Positions 9,027 through 16,654 of a stretch of DNA of 64,000 bases are shown piece by piece. The DNA lies in the NCBI GenBank assembly GCA_035306605.1, contig DATGNR010000056.1; one strand, 5' to 3'. The stretch comes from Xanthomarina sp035306605. GTDB taxonomy: Bacteria > Bacteroidota > Bacteroidia > Flavobacteriales > Flavobacteriaceae. Position 1 is the stretch's first letter. Every line of letters starts with the position of its first letter. The notes below the pieces were generated by a model. It was not told where the DNA came from, ran no database searches, and worked only from the letters and a program-made list of their open reading frames with translations. A program made the translations under genes and the position numbers.

Positions 9027-9749
9027 ATGAGTTTAATTAAATCAAATATTATAATAGTAGTCATTGTATTCCTATGCATTTCTTTTACGCTTTTTCAGGT
9101 TAAAGATGAATACTATATTTCTAATGTATCTAGAGCATTGATTGTACCCTTAATTTCAGTATTGTATTTTGCCAATACTAAAGTTAGATCTCCTTATTTT
9201 TCTTGGTTTCTTTTAATTTACTCTTTTTCAGAATTAATTGTTTTTGTAGAACAATTTTTAGATTCAACTTTACAATTACATATTTATTATTTTATAGGAA
9301 ATCTTCTGTATATATTGGCTTATTTGTTCTTGTTAGTAGATATAATTAAAGGGTTGGATTTTAAGAAAGTCTTTAAAAAATACAAATTACACTTGTCTGT
9401 ACTGCTCTTGTTAAATATTTATATTTCCTATATGCTTTTAGGGATTATAGACCCATTTATAAGGAATTCTAATTGGGTTTATGTTGAAATGGTATATAAT
9501 GCTGTCCTGCTTTTACTATTAACATTTTCACTAATAGCCTACTTTTACAACGACAATAAAAAAACCTTACTTTGTTTTATTGCGACCTTATTTGTAGTGT
9601 TCTCAGAATTTCTCCAACTAGGGTATTTTTATGTAGTTGAAAAGGATGTGCTTAAATTTACTTCAACCTTCTTGTTTGTACTAGGCTTTGGGTTTTATTA
9701 CTTTTATGCAAAAACCAGGCATGTAAACACGTTTCGATTGTATCATTAA
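9027..9749 (+). CDS. Seven-TM membrane protein, tandem paralog 2, function unknown
   Basis: A 240-residue integral membrane protein of unknown function with about seven hydrophobic helices, paralogous to the gene just upstream (shared motifs around FSWFLLIYSFSE, GNLLYILAYLFLL and FSEFLQLGYFY). The spacing of 178 bp and its own candidate promoter at 8991-9008 suggest separate transcription. The C-terminus ends in a short basic tail (YAKTRHVN). Both copies keep an acidic residue after the Y-S motif, which could be functional. Confidence 0.8.
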   Translation: MSLIKSNIIIVVIVFLCISFTLFQVKDEYYISNVSRALIVPLISVLYFANTKVRSPYFSWFLLIYSFSELIVFVEQFLDSTLQLHIYYFIGNLLYILAYLFLLVDIIKGLDFKKVFKKYKLHLSVLLLLNIYISYMLLGIIDPFIRNSNWVYVEMVYNAVLLLLLTFSLIAYFYNDNKKTLLCFIATLFVVFSEFLQLGYFYVVEKDVLKFTSTFLFVLGFGFYYFYAKTRHVNTFRLYH

Positions 9750-9783
9750 ATTTGAAGGGTACGTTTTTGGTTTGGACTATTTA

Positions 9784-9951
9784 GCTTGAACCTCAAGTGA
9801 TTTACTTGGGAAAGATTTACTATCCTGTTTTGATGAATAATTGTAAGTAAGCCAGTTCCCATCTATAGGCGTACAGTACAGATAAGTGTGAAGTTGCTTG
9901 AAAAACTGTTCGGTAGCTGTAAATCACTTTGGTACTACGCTCTTCAAGCAA
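9784..9951. repeat. Nested inverted repeats in the gap after 7-TM paralog 2
   Basis: The outer arms AAGTGATTTAC (9795-9805) and GTAAATCACTT (9919-9929) are an exact 11-bp inverted repeat. A second pair TTGCTTGAA (9894-9902) and TTCAAGCAA (9943-9951) is also exact, and GCTTGAA at 9784-9790 can pair with the last arm too. The gap of 214 bp holds no gene that I can see. It may be an RNA structure or the trace of a small mobile repeat. Confidence 0.45.
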
Positions 9952-9963
9952 TTCCTTTTTTAT

Positions 9964-10881
9964 TTACACAATAATAGACGTTCCATTTGCTGTTTTGTTT
10001 TTGTTGGAATCGAAAAAGAAATCGATACGGCCTAAATTAATCCCATAGCAGCCAACTTGGTTTACGAGAACATTTTTCCCCTCAATATTTTGTGCAACTG
10101 TAGGTTTTGGTAAAAAGGTGTGGGTGTGACCGCCAATAATTAAATCGATATTTTTTGTGCTTGAAGCCAGTTTTAAATCGCTTGGTTTATCTGGGTTGTT
10201 GCTGTAATTATAACCAATATGAGATAGGCAAATAACGAGGTCGCAGTGTTCCTCTTCTTTTAAAATTCGGCTCATATCTTGAGCAATTTCTATTGGGTCG
10301 TGATATACGGTTTCCTTATAAAGATCTTTCAATACCAAGCCATCCAATTTAATTCCTACGCCGAAAACACCAATTTTTACACCTGCTTTTTTAAAGGTTT
10401 TATAAGGTTTAACATGCGTATCTAAAATTGTGTTTGAAAAATCGTAATTGGCTGAAATAAAATCGAATTTAGCATGCGGTAATTGTGCATATAATCCGTC
10501 AATACCATTGTCAAAATCGTGATTTCCAATGGTTGCCGCATCATACTTTAATTTACTCATTAACTTAAATTCTAATTCGCCTCCATAGTAATTGAAGTAA
10601 GGTGTTCCTTGGAAAATATCTCCAGCATCCAACAACAAGGTATTCGGATTTTCATTTTTAATGTTTTGAATTAAGCTAGCACGTCTAGCAACTCCTCCTT
10701 TGTTAGGATTTCTTCCGTCTTCAGGACCAAAAGGGTCAATATGGCTATGGACATCGTTCGTGTGAAGTATAGTCACCTGCGTTGTTTTATCGGCAGCGAT
10801 AAATGAAGGTAAACTTAACCCGCCAACAGTAACTAAAGCTGTTGCTGCAGTTGTTTTTTGAATAAAATTTCTTCTTTTCAT
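9964..10881 (-). CDS. Split 5'-nucleotidase, metallophosphoesterase half (Tat signal)
   Basis: This is the catalytic half of a UshA-like 5'-nucleotidase. It has the dimetal site motifs LHTNDVHSH, DAGDIFQG, GNHDFD, LSHIG and GGHTHT in order. The N-terminus MKRRNFIQK followed by a hydrophobic stretch is a twin-arginine signal, so it should be exported folded. The protein stops after the metallophosphatase domain, at about 305 residues; UshA proteins are about 550. The missing nucleotide-binding C-terminal domain is encoded by the preceding gene. An in-frame ATG also exists at 10893; I prefer 10881 because it starts at the Tat motif. Confidence 0.9.
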   Translation of the reverse strand: MKRRNFIQKTTAATALVTVGGLSLPSFIAADKTTQVTILHTNDVHSHIDPFGPEDGRNPNKGGVARRASLIQNIKNENPNTLLLDAGDIFQGTPYFNYYGGELEFKLMSKLKYDAATIGNHDFDNGIDGLYAQLPHAKFDFISANYDFSNTILDTHVKPYKTFKKAGVKIGVFGVGIKLDGLVLKDLYKETVYHDPIEIAQDMSRILKEEEHCDLVICLSHIGYNYSNNPDKPSDLKLASSTKNIDLIIGGHTHTFLPKPTVAQNIEGKNVLVNQVGCYGINLGRIDFFFDSNKNKTANGTSIIV

Positions 10882-10966
10882 GTGTTTCAACATAAAGTTT
10901 TTTGTTTTTTACATGCAACCATATCACTTATTGCACGGGTGATTAAAGATGAGGTATCTATACTTG

Positions 10967-11725
10967 TTATTGTAATCTTATAAACCTATCGTCAATAACC
11001 GGGTTAATAGTGTCATGTTTATGGAAATGATCTATAAAAGCATTTCGTATTTTATAATTCAATATATACAAGGTGTCGCTAGGTTTAAAAAAATCCATAC
11101 CATCGCCACCATTATACAAATAGTCATTGGTTGCTACATAGTATATTTTGGAAGTGTCGATTGGTTTACTGTTAATAGTAGCTTCAACTAACTCGTAGTT
11201 TTTATCAACTACAATTTTTAGTTTAGAAATTGGATGAGCTCTTTTGGCTGCCAATAAGTAATCAATCATTTGGTTAATTTGAGACCCTTTAATAGGGGCT
11301 ACTACAATACTGTTTTCAAAAGGCATAATCTCGTAGGCAGTTCTTGTGGTAATATCACCTTTGGAGATAATAGCGCGTATACCACCATGATTTGTTAAAA
11401 CCATATCAATATCTTTTCCAGTACGCTTTTTGAAAACCGGATTTCCTTCTTCAAAAATTACGTCTGCAAACAGATTTCCAATAGCAGTATTTAGCTCGCC
11501 ATCGCTTTTGGAATAGGTGTTCATGGAGTAGCTAATAACACTATCCATGTCTTTGTTCAAATGATCTCTATAAGGTTTAATAAATGCCTCAATTTCTGTG
11601 TCGGTTGCAAGGCTGTCAGAAACAGGTATTTGTTTTCCTTCAATGCGTGTTAAGTGCTGTTTTTCTTGTTTACAACTTACTATCAACAGGATGAGGAATA
11701 GAGCAAAAAGTGGTTTAAAATTCAT
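10967..11725 (-). CDS. Split 5'-nucleotidase, C-terminal-domain lipoprotein
   Basis: A 252-residue protein with a lipoprotein signal (hydrophobic stretch, then IVSC with the lipidated Cys near residue 18) and a 5'-nucleotidase C-terminal domain. LTNHGGIRAII and the YVATNDYLYNGGDGMD block are the substrate-binding motifs of that family. It has no metallophosphatase domain; the following gene supplies it, and the two lengths (252 plus about 305) add up to one full UshA. Likely a nucleotide-salvage or phosphate-release enzyme at the envelope, if the halves associate. Confidence 0.88.
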   Translation of the reverse strand: MNFKPLFALFLILLIVSCKQEKQHLTRIEGKQIPVSDSLATDTEIEAFIKPYRDHLNKDMDSVISYSMNTYSKSDGELNTAIGNLFADVIFEEGNPVFKKRTGKDIDMVLTNHGGIRAIISKGDITTRTAYEIMPFENSIVVAPIKGSQINQMIDYLLAAKRAHPISKLKIVVDKNYELVEATINSKPIDTSKIYYVATNDYLYNGGDGMDFFKPSDTLYILNYKIRNAFIDHFHKHDTINPVIDDRFIRLQ

Positions 11726-11752
11726 GGTGAAACATGTGTGTTTAAATAATAT

Positions 11753-11785
11753 TTTGTGTGTACATTTACTACCTTTGTAACAAAG
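11753..11785 (+). promoter_or_regulatory. Candidate promoter with palindrome before the DUF6913-dapA operon
   Basis: TTTG (11753-11756) and TACCTTTG (11770-11777) resemble the Bacteroidota -33 and -7 elements, though the 13-base spacer is short. The -7 element runs into CTTTGTAACAAAG (11773-11785), a 13-base palindrome with one central base, a possible operator. The ATG is at 11798. Confidence 0.4.
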
Positions 11786-11797
11786 TATAAAGATATA

Positions 11798-12322
11798 ATG
11801 ATTTTAAAGGGTTTAAAAGAAAAATCTATTAAAAAGAAATTAAATAGCCTTCTGAAAAATCGAGAAGCAAATTTTAATACCGATAAAATAGAAAATATAG
11901 GAGTTATTTTAAATGCTGATGAAACCAACGATTTTGAAGCCCTAAAAACCATTGCTCAAACTCTAGGTGTACTACCAAATAAAGTAAAAATTATTGCATT
12001 TACAGCAAGTAGTAAAGCACAGGCTTACTCTTGGGATGCATGTTTTAATATGAAGGATTTCACTTGGAATGGAAAAGTAAACAATACTGAATTACAAACT
12101 TTTATTGATACTAAATTCGATTTATTAATTAGTTATTACGTTGAAGATGTTTTACAGCTAAAATATTTAACAGCGGCCTCCAATGCAAACTTAAAAGTTG
12201 GGATTTTTCAACATGACAAACGGATAAACGATTTAATTATAAAAACAGAATTCAATAAACTGGAGCTTTTTAAAGCCGAATTAAAAAAATATTTAAACGT
12301 ATTAAACAAATTACATTCATGA
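11798..12322 (+). CDS. DUF6913-like protein of unknown function
   Basis: A soluble protein of 174 residues from the start MILKGLKEKSIKKK. The frame is open back to 11756, but the ATG at 11798 fits a promoter (-7 element at 11770-11777) and gives a sensible basic N-terminus. It resembles the small DUF6913 proteins found next to dapA in Flavobacteriaceae; the function is not known. Two alternating alpha/beta segments can be guessed, with IGVILNADETNDFEAL and KVGIFQHDKRINDL. Its stop overlaps the dapA start as ATGA, so the two are translationally coupled. Confidence 0.8.
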   Translation: MILKGLKEKSIKKKLNSLLKNREANFNTDKIENIGVILNADETNDFEALKTIAQTLGVLPNKVKIIAFTASSKAQAYSWDACFNMKDFTWNGKVNNTELQTFIDTKFDLLISYYVEDVLQLKYLTAASNANLKVGIFQHDKRINDLIIKTEFNKLELFKAELKKYLNVLNKLHS

Positions 12323-13206
12323 AAAATAAACTAACAGGTTTAGGAATAGCTATAGTAACGCCATTTAAAAACGATTTAAGTGTCGATCATGAAGCTTTAA
12401 GTAACCTTGTAAATTATAATATAGAAAACGGAACCGATTATATAGTTATAAGCGGAACAACAGGAGAAAGTGTAACCGTTACCAAAGAAGAAAAAAAGCA
12501 AATTATAGCCACTATAGTAAAATCTAACAACAGTCGTGTGCCTTTGGTTTTAGGAATAGGAGGAAATAACACAGCAGATATAATAGAAGAAATTAAAACA
12601 ACTGATTTTACACATATTTCCGCTATTTTATCTGTTTCACCTGCCTATAGCAAGCCAACTCAAGAAGGAATTTATCAGCATTTTAAAGCTATTTCTTTAG
12701 CTTCGCCAAAACCAGTAATTTTATATAATGTTCCTGGTAGAACCTCATCCAATATGTTGCCAGAAACAGTCATTAGATTGGCAACGGATTTCGAAAACAT
12801 TGTTGCCATAAAGGAGGCTGCCGGAAACATGGCGCAGTATTTCCAATTAATAAAAAACAAACCTAAAGATTTCTTAATAATTTCTGGCGACGACGATTTG
12901 GCATTGCCAGTAACTTTAGCTGGTGGGGCAGGAGTTATCTCGGTTATTGGGCAAGCTTTTCCAGAGGGATTTTCAAAAATGATACATTTAGGAATAGAAG
13001 GAAATGCCAAGGAAGCCTATGAACTTCATTATCAGTTTTTAGATGTAATTTCTTTAATCTTTTCTGAAAACAATCCATCAGGCATTAAAGCTGTATTAGA
13101 ACAGAAAAACCTGTGTAACGATACCGTAAGATTGCCACTAGTTCCTGCAACAAATTTGTTGAAAACTAAGATTGGAAACTTTATAAATGATTTTCAAAAA
13201 AGTTAA
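12319..13206 (+). CDS. dapA: 4-hydroxy-tetrahydrodipicolinate synthase DapA
   Basis: DapA condenses pyruvate with aspartate semialdehyde, the first committed step to diaminopimelate and lysine. The 295-residue TIM barrel shows GTTGES at 46-51, the catalytic Tyr137 in YNVPGRT and the Schiff-base Lys165 in IKEAAG. The length is normal. Its ATG overlaps the stop of the DUF6913 gene. A weak hairpin without a long T tract follows at 13217-13236. Confidence 0.96.
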   Translation: MKNKLTGLGIAIVTPFKNDLSVDHEALSNLVNYNIENGTDYIVISGTTGESVTVTKEEKKQIIATIVKSNNSRVPLVLGIGGNNTADIIEEIKTTDFTHISAILSVSPAYSKPTQEGIYQHFKAISLASPKPVILYNVPGRTSSNMLPETVIRLATDFENIVAIKEAAGNMAQYFQLIKNKPKDFLIISGDDDLALPVTLAGGAGVISVIGQAFPEGFSKMIHLGIEGNAKEAYELHYQFLDVISLIFSENNPSGIKAVLEQKNLCNDTVRLPLVPATNLLKTKIGNFINDFQKS

Positions 13207-13216
13207 ATTATACTTA

Positions 13217-13236
13217 AACCTGACACAAAGCAGGTT
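13217..13236 (+). terminator. Weak hairpin after dapA
   Basis: AACCTG and CAGGTT arms around an eight-base loop, followed by an AT-rich stretch without a long T tract. A weak or partial terminator at best. Confidence 0.35.
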
Positions 13237-13288
13237 CAAGCATTTATTTTAGCTGTAAATAATATTTTTAAAATCCATTAAAATAGCT

Positions 13289-13296
13289 TAATTTTG
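13289..13296 (+). promoter_or_regulatory. Candidate -7 element of the bamD operon
   Basis: TAATTTTG matches TAnnTTTG and lies 17 bases before the bamD ATG at 13314. No exact TTTG was found at the -33 position. Confidence 0.4.
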
Positions 13297-13313
13297 CATC
13301 CTGTTTAAAAATT

Positions 13314-14126
13314 ATGAAGAAACTTTTTTATTTATTTATAACTTTCACTGTTTTAAGTTCTTGTAGCCAATATCAAAATGCTTTGAAAAGCTCAGAAATA
13401 TCTGAGAAATTCAGGGTTGGAGAAGAACTATATAACGAGGGGAAATATGCTAAAGCAAATAAATTGTTTGCTCAAATAGTTCCAAATTATAGAGGTAAAC
13501 CACAAGCGGAAAAACTTATGTTTTTGTACTCTAAAACTTTTTATGAAATAAAGGATTACTATTTGGCTAGTTACCAATTTGAGCGATTTGTTTCGGGATA
13601 TCCTGAAAGTGAAAAAGTAGATGAAGCCGCTTTTTTAAGTGGTAAAAGTGCATATATGTTGTCTCCTGTGTTTTCTAAAGATCAGACAGAAACAAAAGAG
13701 GCCTTAGAAAAATTACAAATATTTATTAATTTATATCCAAATTCAGAATACATACCTGAAGCAAATAAATTAGTACAAGAATTAGATTTTAAATTAGAGA
13801 AAAAAGCTTTCGAAATAGCAAAACAATATAACCGTATTGCAGGATTTAATGGAGATTATAATGCTTCGATTAAAGCTTTCGATAATTTTATATTAGAGTT
13901 TCCAGGATCTATATTTAGAGAAGACGCATTTTATTACAAATTGGACTCGGCTTACAAAGTAGCTATTAATAGTGTAGAATCTAAAAGAAAAGAACGACTT
14001 GAAAAAGTAAAAGGACACTACAATAATTACAAGAAGAATTATGGCGATTCGGAACGTATGGAAGAAGCCAACAAAATGATTGAAGAAGTTAATAAAGAAT
14101 TAGAAAAATATAGTACTAAAAGCTAA
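13314..14126 (+). CDS. bamD: Outer membrane assembly lipoprotein BamD
   Basis: BamD is the essential TPR lipoprotein of the BAM complex that inserts beta-barrel proteins into the outer membrane. The 270 residues begin with a lipoprotein signal (LSSC, Cys near 17), followed by TPR-like helical pairs across the whole chain, such as GEELYNEGKYAKANKLF. The length fits YfiO/BamD. A TAnnTTTG -7 element lies at 13289-13296. It is followed 10 bp later by rpoZ and heads a five-gene run. Confidence 0.92.
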   Translation: MKKLFYLFITFTVLSSCSQYQNALKSSEISEKFRVGEELYNEGKYAKANKLFAQIVPNYRGKPQAEKLMFLYSKTFYEIKDYYLASYQFERFVSGYPESEKVDEAAFLSGKSAYMLSPVFSKDQTETKEALEKLQIFINLYPNSEYIPEANKLVQELDFKLEKKAFEIAKQYNRIAGFNGDYNASIKAFDNFILEFPGSIFREDAFYYKLDSAYKVAINSVESKRKERLEKVKGHYNNYKKNYGDSERMEEANKMIEEVNKELEKYSTKS

Positions 14127-14136
14127 ATAGAATAAA

Positions 14137-14466
14137 ATGGATTTAAAAAAAATCAAAGCTCCTGTTAATACAATTACTTACGACAGAAATAAAATTGAAG
14201 AATCTACAGGAAATATATACGAAGCTATTTCTGTTATTTCTAGAAGAGCAGAGCAAATTAATTCTGAAATTAAAAAGGAGTTAATTGAAAAACTTGAAGA
14301 ATTTGCTACCTTTAATGATAGTTTAGAAGAGATCTTCGAAAATAAAGAGCAAATTGAAGTTTCTAAATTTTATGAAAGATTACCAAAACCTTACGCTTTA
14401 GCTGTACAAGAGTGGTTAGACAATAAAATTTATTACAGAAACACAGAAGACGATAATCAAGCATAA
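14137..14466 (+). CDS. rpoZ: RNA polymerase omega subunit, Bacteroidota type
   Basis: A 109-residue omega subunit, which helps assemble and stabilise the beta' subunit. The Bacteroidota form is longer than in E. coli. The central GNIYEAISVISRRAEQIN matches the omega core helix (the R-A-x-x-I/L pattern). The acidic C-terminal part is lineage-specific. It lies between bamD and coaBC with gaps of 10 and 5 bp, which is the usual arrangement in this phylum. Confidence 0.87.
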   Translation: MDLKKIKAPVNTITYDRNKIEESTGNIYEAISVISRRAEQINSEIKKELIEKLEEFATFNDSLEEIFENKEQIEVSKFYERLPKPYALAVQEWLDNKIYYRNTEDDNQA

Positions 14467-14471
14467 ACACG

Positions 14472-15680
14472 ATGTCTATATTAAGCGGCAAAAATATCCT
14501 TTTAGGCGTTAGTGCTGGAATTGCCGCTTATAAGGCTGCATCATTAGTTCGGCTTTTTATAAAAGCAGGAGCTCATGTAAAAGTGGTTATGACACCATCT
14601 GCAAAAGATTTTGTTACTCCGTTAACACTTTCTACCTTGTCCAAAAACCCTGTTCACTCAACTTTTGTTGACGATGTGGATAGTGAACTTTGGAACAATC
14701 ACGTAGAATTAGGTCTTTGGGCAGATTTTTTTGTTATAGCCCCAGCAACGGCAAATACTATGTCGAAAATGGCAAATGGTGTTTGCGACAACTTGCTTTT
14801 AGCTACATATTTATCTGCCAAATGTCCAGTCTATTTTGCTCCTGCCATGGATTTGGATATGTATAAGCATCCTACTACCAAGGAATCTTTTAAAAAGTTA
14901 GAAAGTTTTGGAAATACCATAATACCTGCAACTAGTGGTGAATTGGCAAGCGGGTTGTATGGGGAAGGGCGAATGGCAGAACCAGAAGATATTTTTGCTT
15001 TTATAGAGCAGGATGTTATTGGTAAACTGCCACTACGCGGTAAGAAAATTTTAATAACAGCTGGACCAACCTACGAAGCAATAGACCCGGTTCGTTTTAT
15101 AGGAAACCACTCTAGTGGAAAAATGGGCTTCGAAATAGCTAAAGCTGCTGCCAATCTTGGTGCTGAAGTAGTATTAGTTTCAGGTCCAACTCATCTTAGA
15201 TTAAACCATAGTTTGGTTAAGGTAATTTCTGTAACCTCAGCAGAGGACATGTATCAGGAAGCTCATAAACATTTCGATAAAATGGATGTGGCTATTTTAG
15301 CGGCAGCCGTAGCAGATTACAGACCAAAATTAGTAGCAGATCAGAAAATTAAGAAAAATGATTCTAGCTTAACTTTAGAGTTGGAAAAAACCAAAGATAT
15401 TTTAGCGTCGTTAGGAGCCATTAAAAAAGACCAAATCTTAGTTGGTTTTGCTTTAGAAACAGAAAACGAACTAGAAAATGCAAAAGGAAAATTAAAAAGA
15501 AAGAATTTAAATTTAATTGTTTTAAATTCGTTACAAGATAAAGGAGCAGGTTTTAAAACCGAAACCAATAAAGTAACCATAATTGACAATAAAGATCAGG
15601 TTACAGCGTATAAGTTAAAGTCGAAAGCAGAAGTAGCTCAAGATCTTCTAAACGAAATTATAATAAAATTACATGAATAG
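14472..15680 (+). CDS. coaBC: Bifunctional phosphopantothenoylcysteine decarboxylase/synthetase CoaBC
   Basis: CoaBC makes 4'-phosphopantetheine by ligating cysteine to phosphopantothenate (CoaB) and then decarboxylating the product (CoaC). The 402 residues have an N-terminal flavoprotein domain (GVSAGIAAYKAASLVR near 12-27; APATANTMSKMANG with the family's active-site region; PAMDLDMYKHP) and a C-terminal ligase domain from about 190 (ITAGPTYEAIDPVRFI, then AAAVADYRP). It overlaps the next gene by eight bases. Confidence 0.95.
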   Translation: MSILSGKNILLGVSAGIAAYKAASLVRLFIKAGAHVKVVMTPSAKDFVTPLTLSTLSKNPVHSTFVDDVDSELWNNHVELGLWADFFVIAPATANTMSKMANGVCDNLLLATYLSAKCPVYFAPAMDLDMYKHPTTKESFKKLESFGNTIIPATSGELASGLYGEGRMAEPEDIFAFIEQDVIGKLPLRGKKILITAGPTYEAIDPVRFIGNHSSGKMGFEIAKAAANLGAEVVLVSGPTHLRLNHSLVKVISVTSAEDMYQEAHKHFDKMDVAILAAAVADYRPKLVADQKIKKNDSSLTLELEKTKDILASLGAIKKDQILVGFALETENELENAKGKLKRKNLNLIVLNSLQDKGAGFKTETNKVTIIDNKDQVTAYKLKSKAEVAQDLLNEIIIKLHE

Positions 15681-16560
15681 AATTCTTATATTTTTAATGT
15701 TGATATGTGGTGTTTCACTCCATGCGCAAGAATTAAACTGTAAAGTTGTTATTAATGCAGAACAAACCGGAAACAGTAATCTTCCTGTGTTTAAAACCTT
15801 AGAAAAGCAAATCTTTGAATTTGTTAATAATACCAAATGGACTGATAAGGAGTTTTCTCCAGTAGAACGTATAGAGTCTTCCATGTTTATTAATATTACC
15901 GAGCATTCTGGTGATGTTTTTAAGGCTACAATACAAGTACAATCATCTAGACCTGTTTACGGATCATCATATACAACAAGTGTTCATAATATAAACGATA
16001 AGGATTTTACTTTTAGATATCTTGAATTCCAAAACATGGTTTATAATCCAAATTCATTTGAATCTAATTTAGTTTCTGTCTTGGCATTTCATGTTTATAT
16101 GATTTTAGGAATAGACGCCGATACTTTTTCGTTAAATGCGGGAGATTCATATTTTAAACAAGCTCAAAACATAGTTAACTATTCGCAAGGTGAAAACTCT
16201 AAAGGTTGGAAGTTGAGCGATGGTACCCAATCTAGATATATGTTAATAGATAACATACTGTCTCCAACTTTTGAAGGATACAGAAAAGCAATGTACGAAT
16301 ATCATAGAAATGGATTGGATTTAATGAGCGATAACACAAAAGAAGCAAAAGCCAATATCTCCAAAGCATTAATTGGTTTGCAAGCTATGAATAGGGTTAG
16401 ACCGAATTCATTTCTTTTAAGAACATTTTTTGATGCCAAGGCAGATGAAATTTCAGATATTTTTAGCTCAGGACCTCAAGTCGACATCACACAACTAGTT
16501 GATGTTTTAAACAATATCGCTCCTATGTATTCTAGTCAGTGGAGAGAGATTAAATTTTAG
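15673..16560 (+). CDS. DUF4835 exported protein
   Basis: A 295-residue protein with a clear Sec signal peptide (cleavage likely after SLHAQ, near residue 19) and no other membrane segment, so it is periplasmic or outer-membrane associated. It matches the DUF4835 family, which is nearly always found between coaBC and recN in Bacteroidota; its function is unknown. It contains two Arg/Tyr-rich beta segments (QVQSSRPVYGSSY) and a helical C-terminal half. The start overlaps the coaBC end, implying coupling. Confidence 0.88.
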   Translation: MNRILIFLMLICGVSLHAQELNCKVVINAEQTGNSNLPVFKTLEKQIFEFVNNTKWTDKEFSPVERIESSMFINITEHSGDVFKATIQVQSSRPVYGSSYTTSVHNINDKDFTFRYLEFQNMVYNPNSFESNLVSVLAFHVYMILGIDADTFSLNAGDSYFKQAQNIVNYSQGENSKGWKLSDGTQSRYMLIDNILSPTFEGYRKAMYEYHRNGLDLMSDNTKEAKANISKALIGLQAMNRVRPNSFLLRTFFDAKADEISDIFSSGPQVDITQLVDVLNNIAPMYSSQWREIKF

Positions 16561-16654
16561 TGTTTCACCTAAAGAATCACGTATTATATCAGGTTTTTTA
16601 TTAGCTATCATTTCTTGAAATTACTTACCTTTAACCTAAATTCTAGAAATACTT

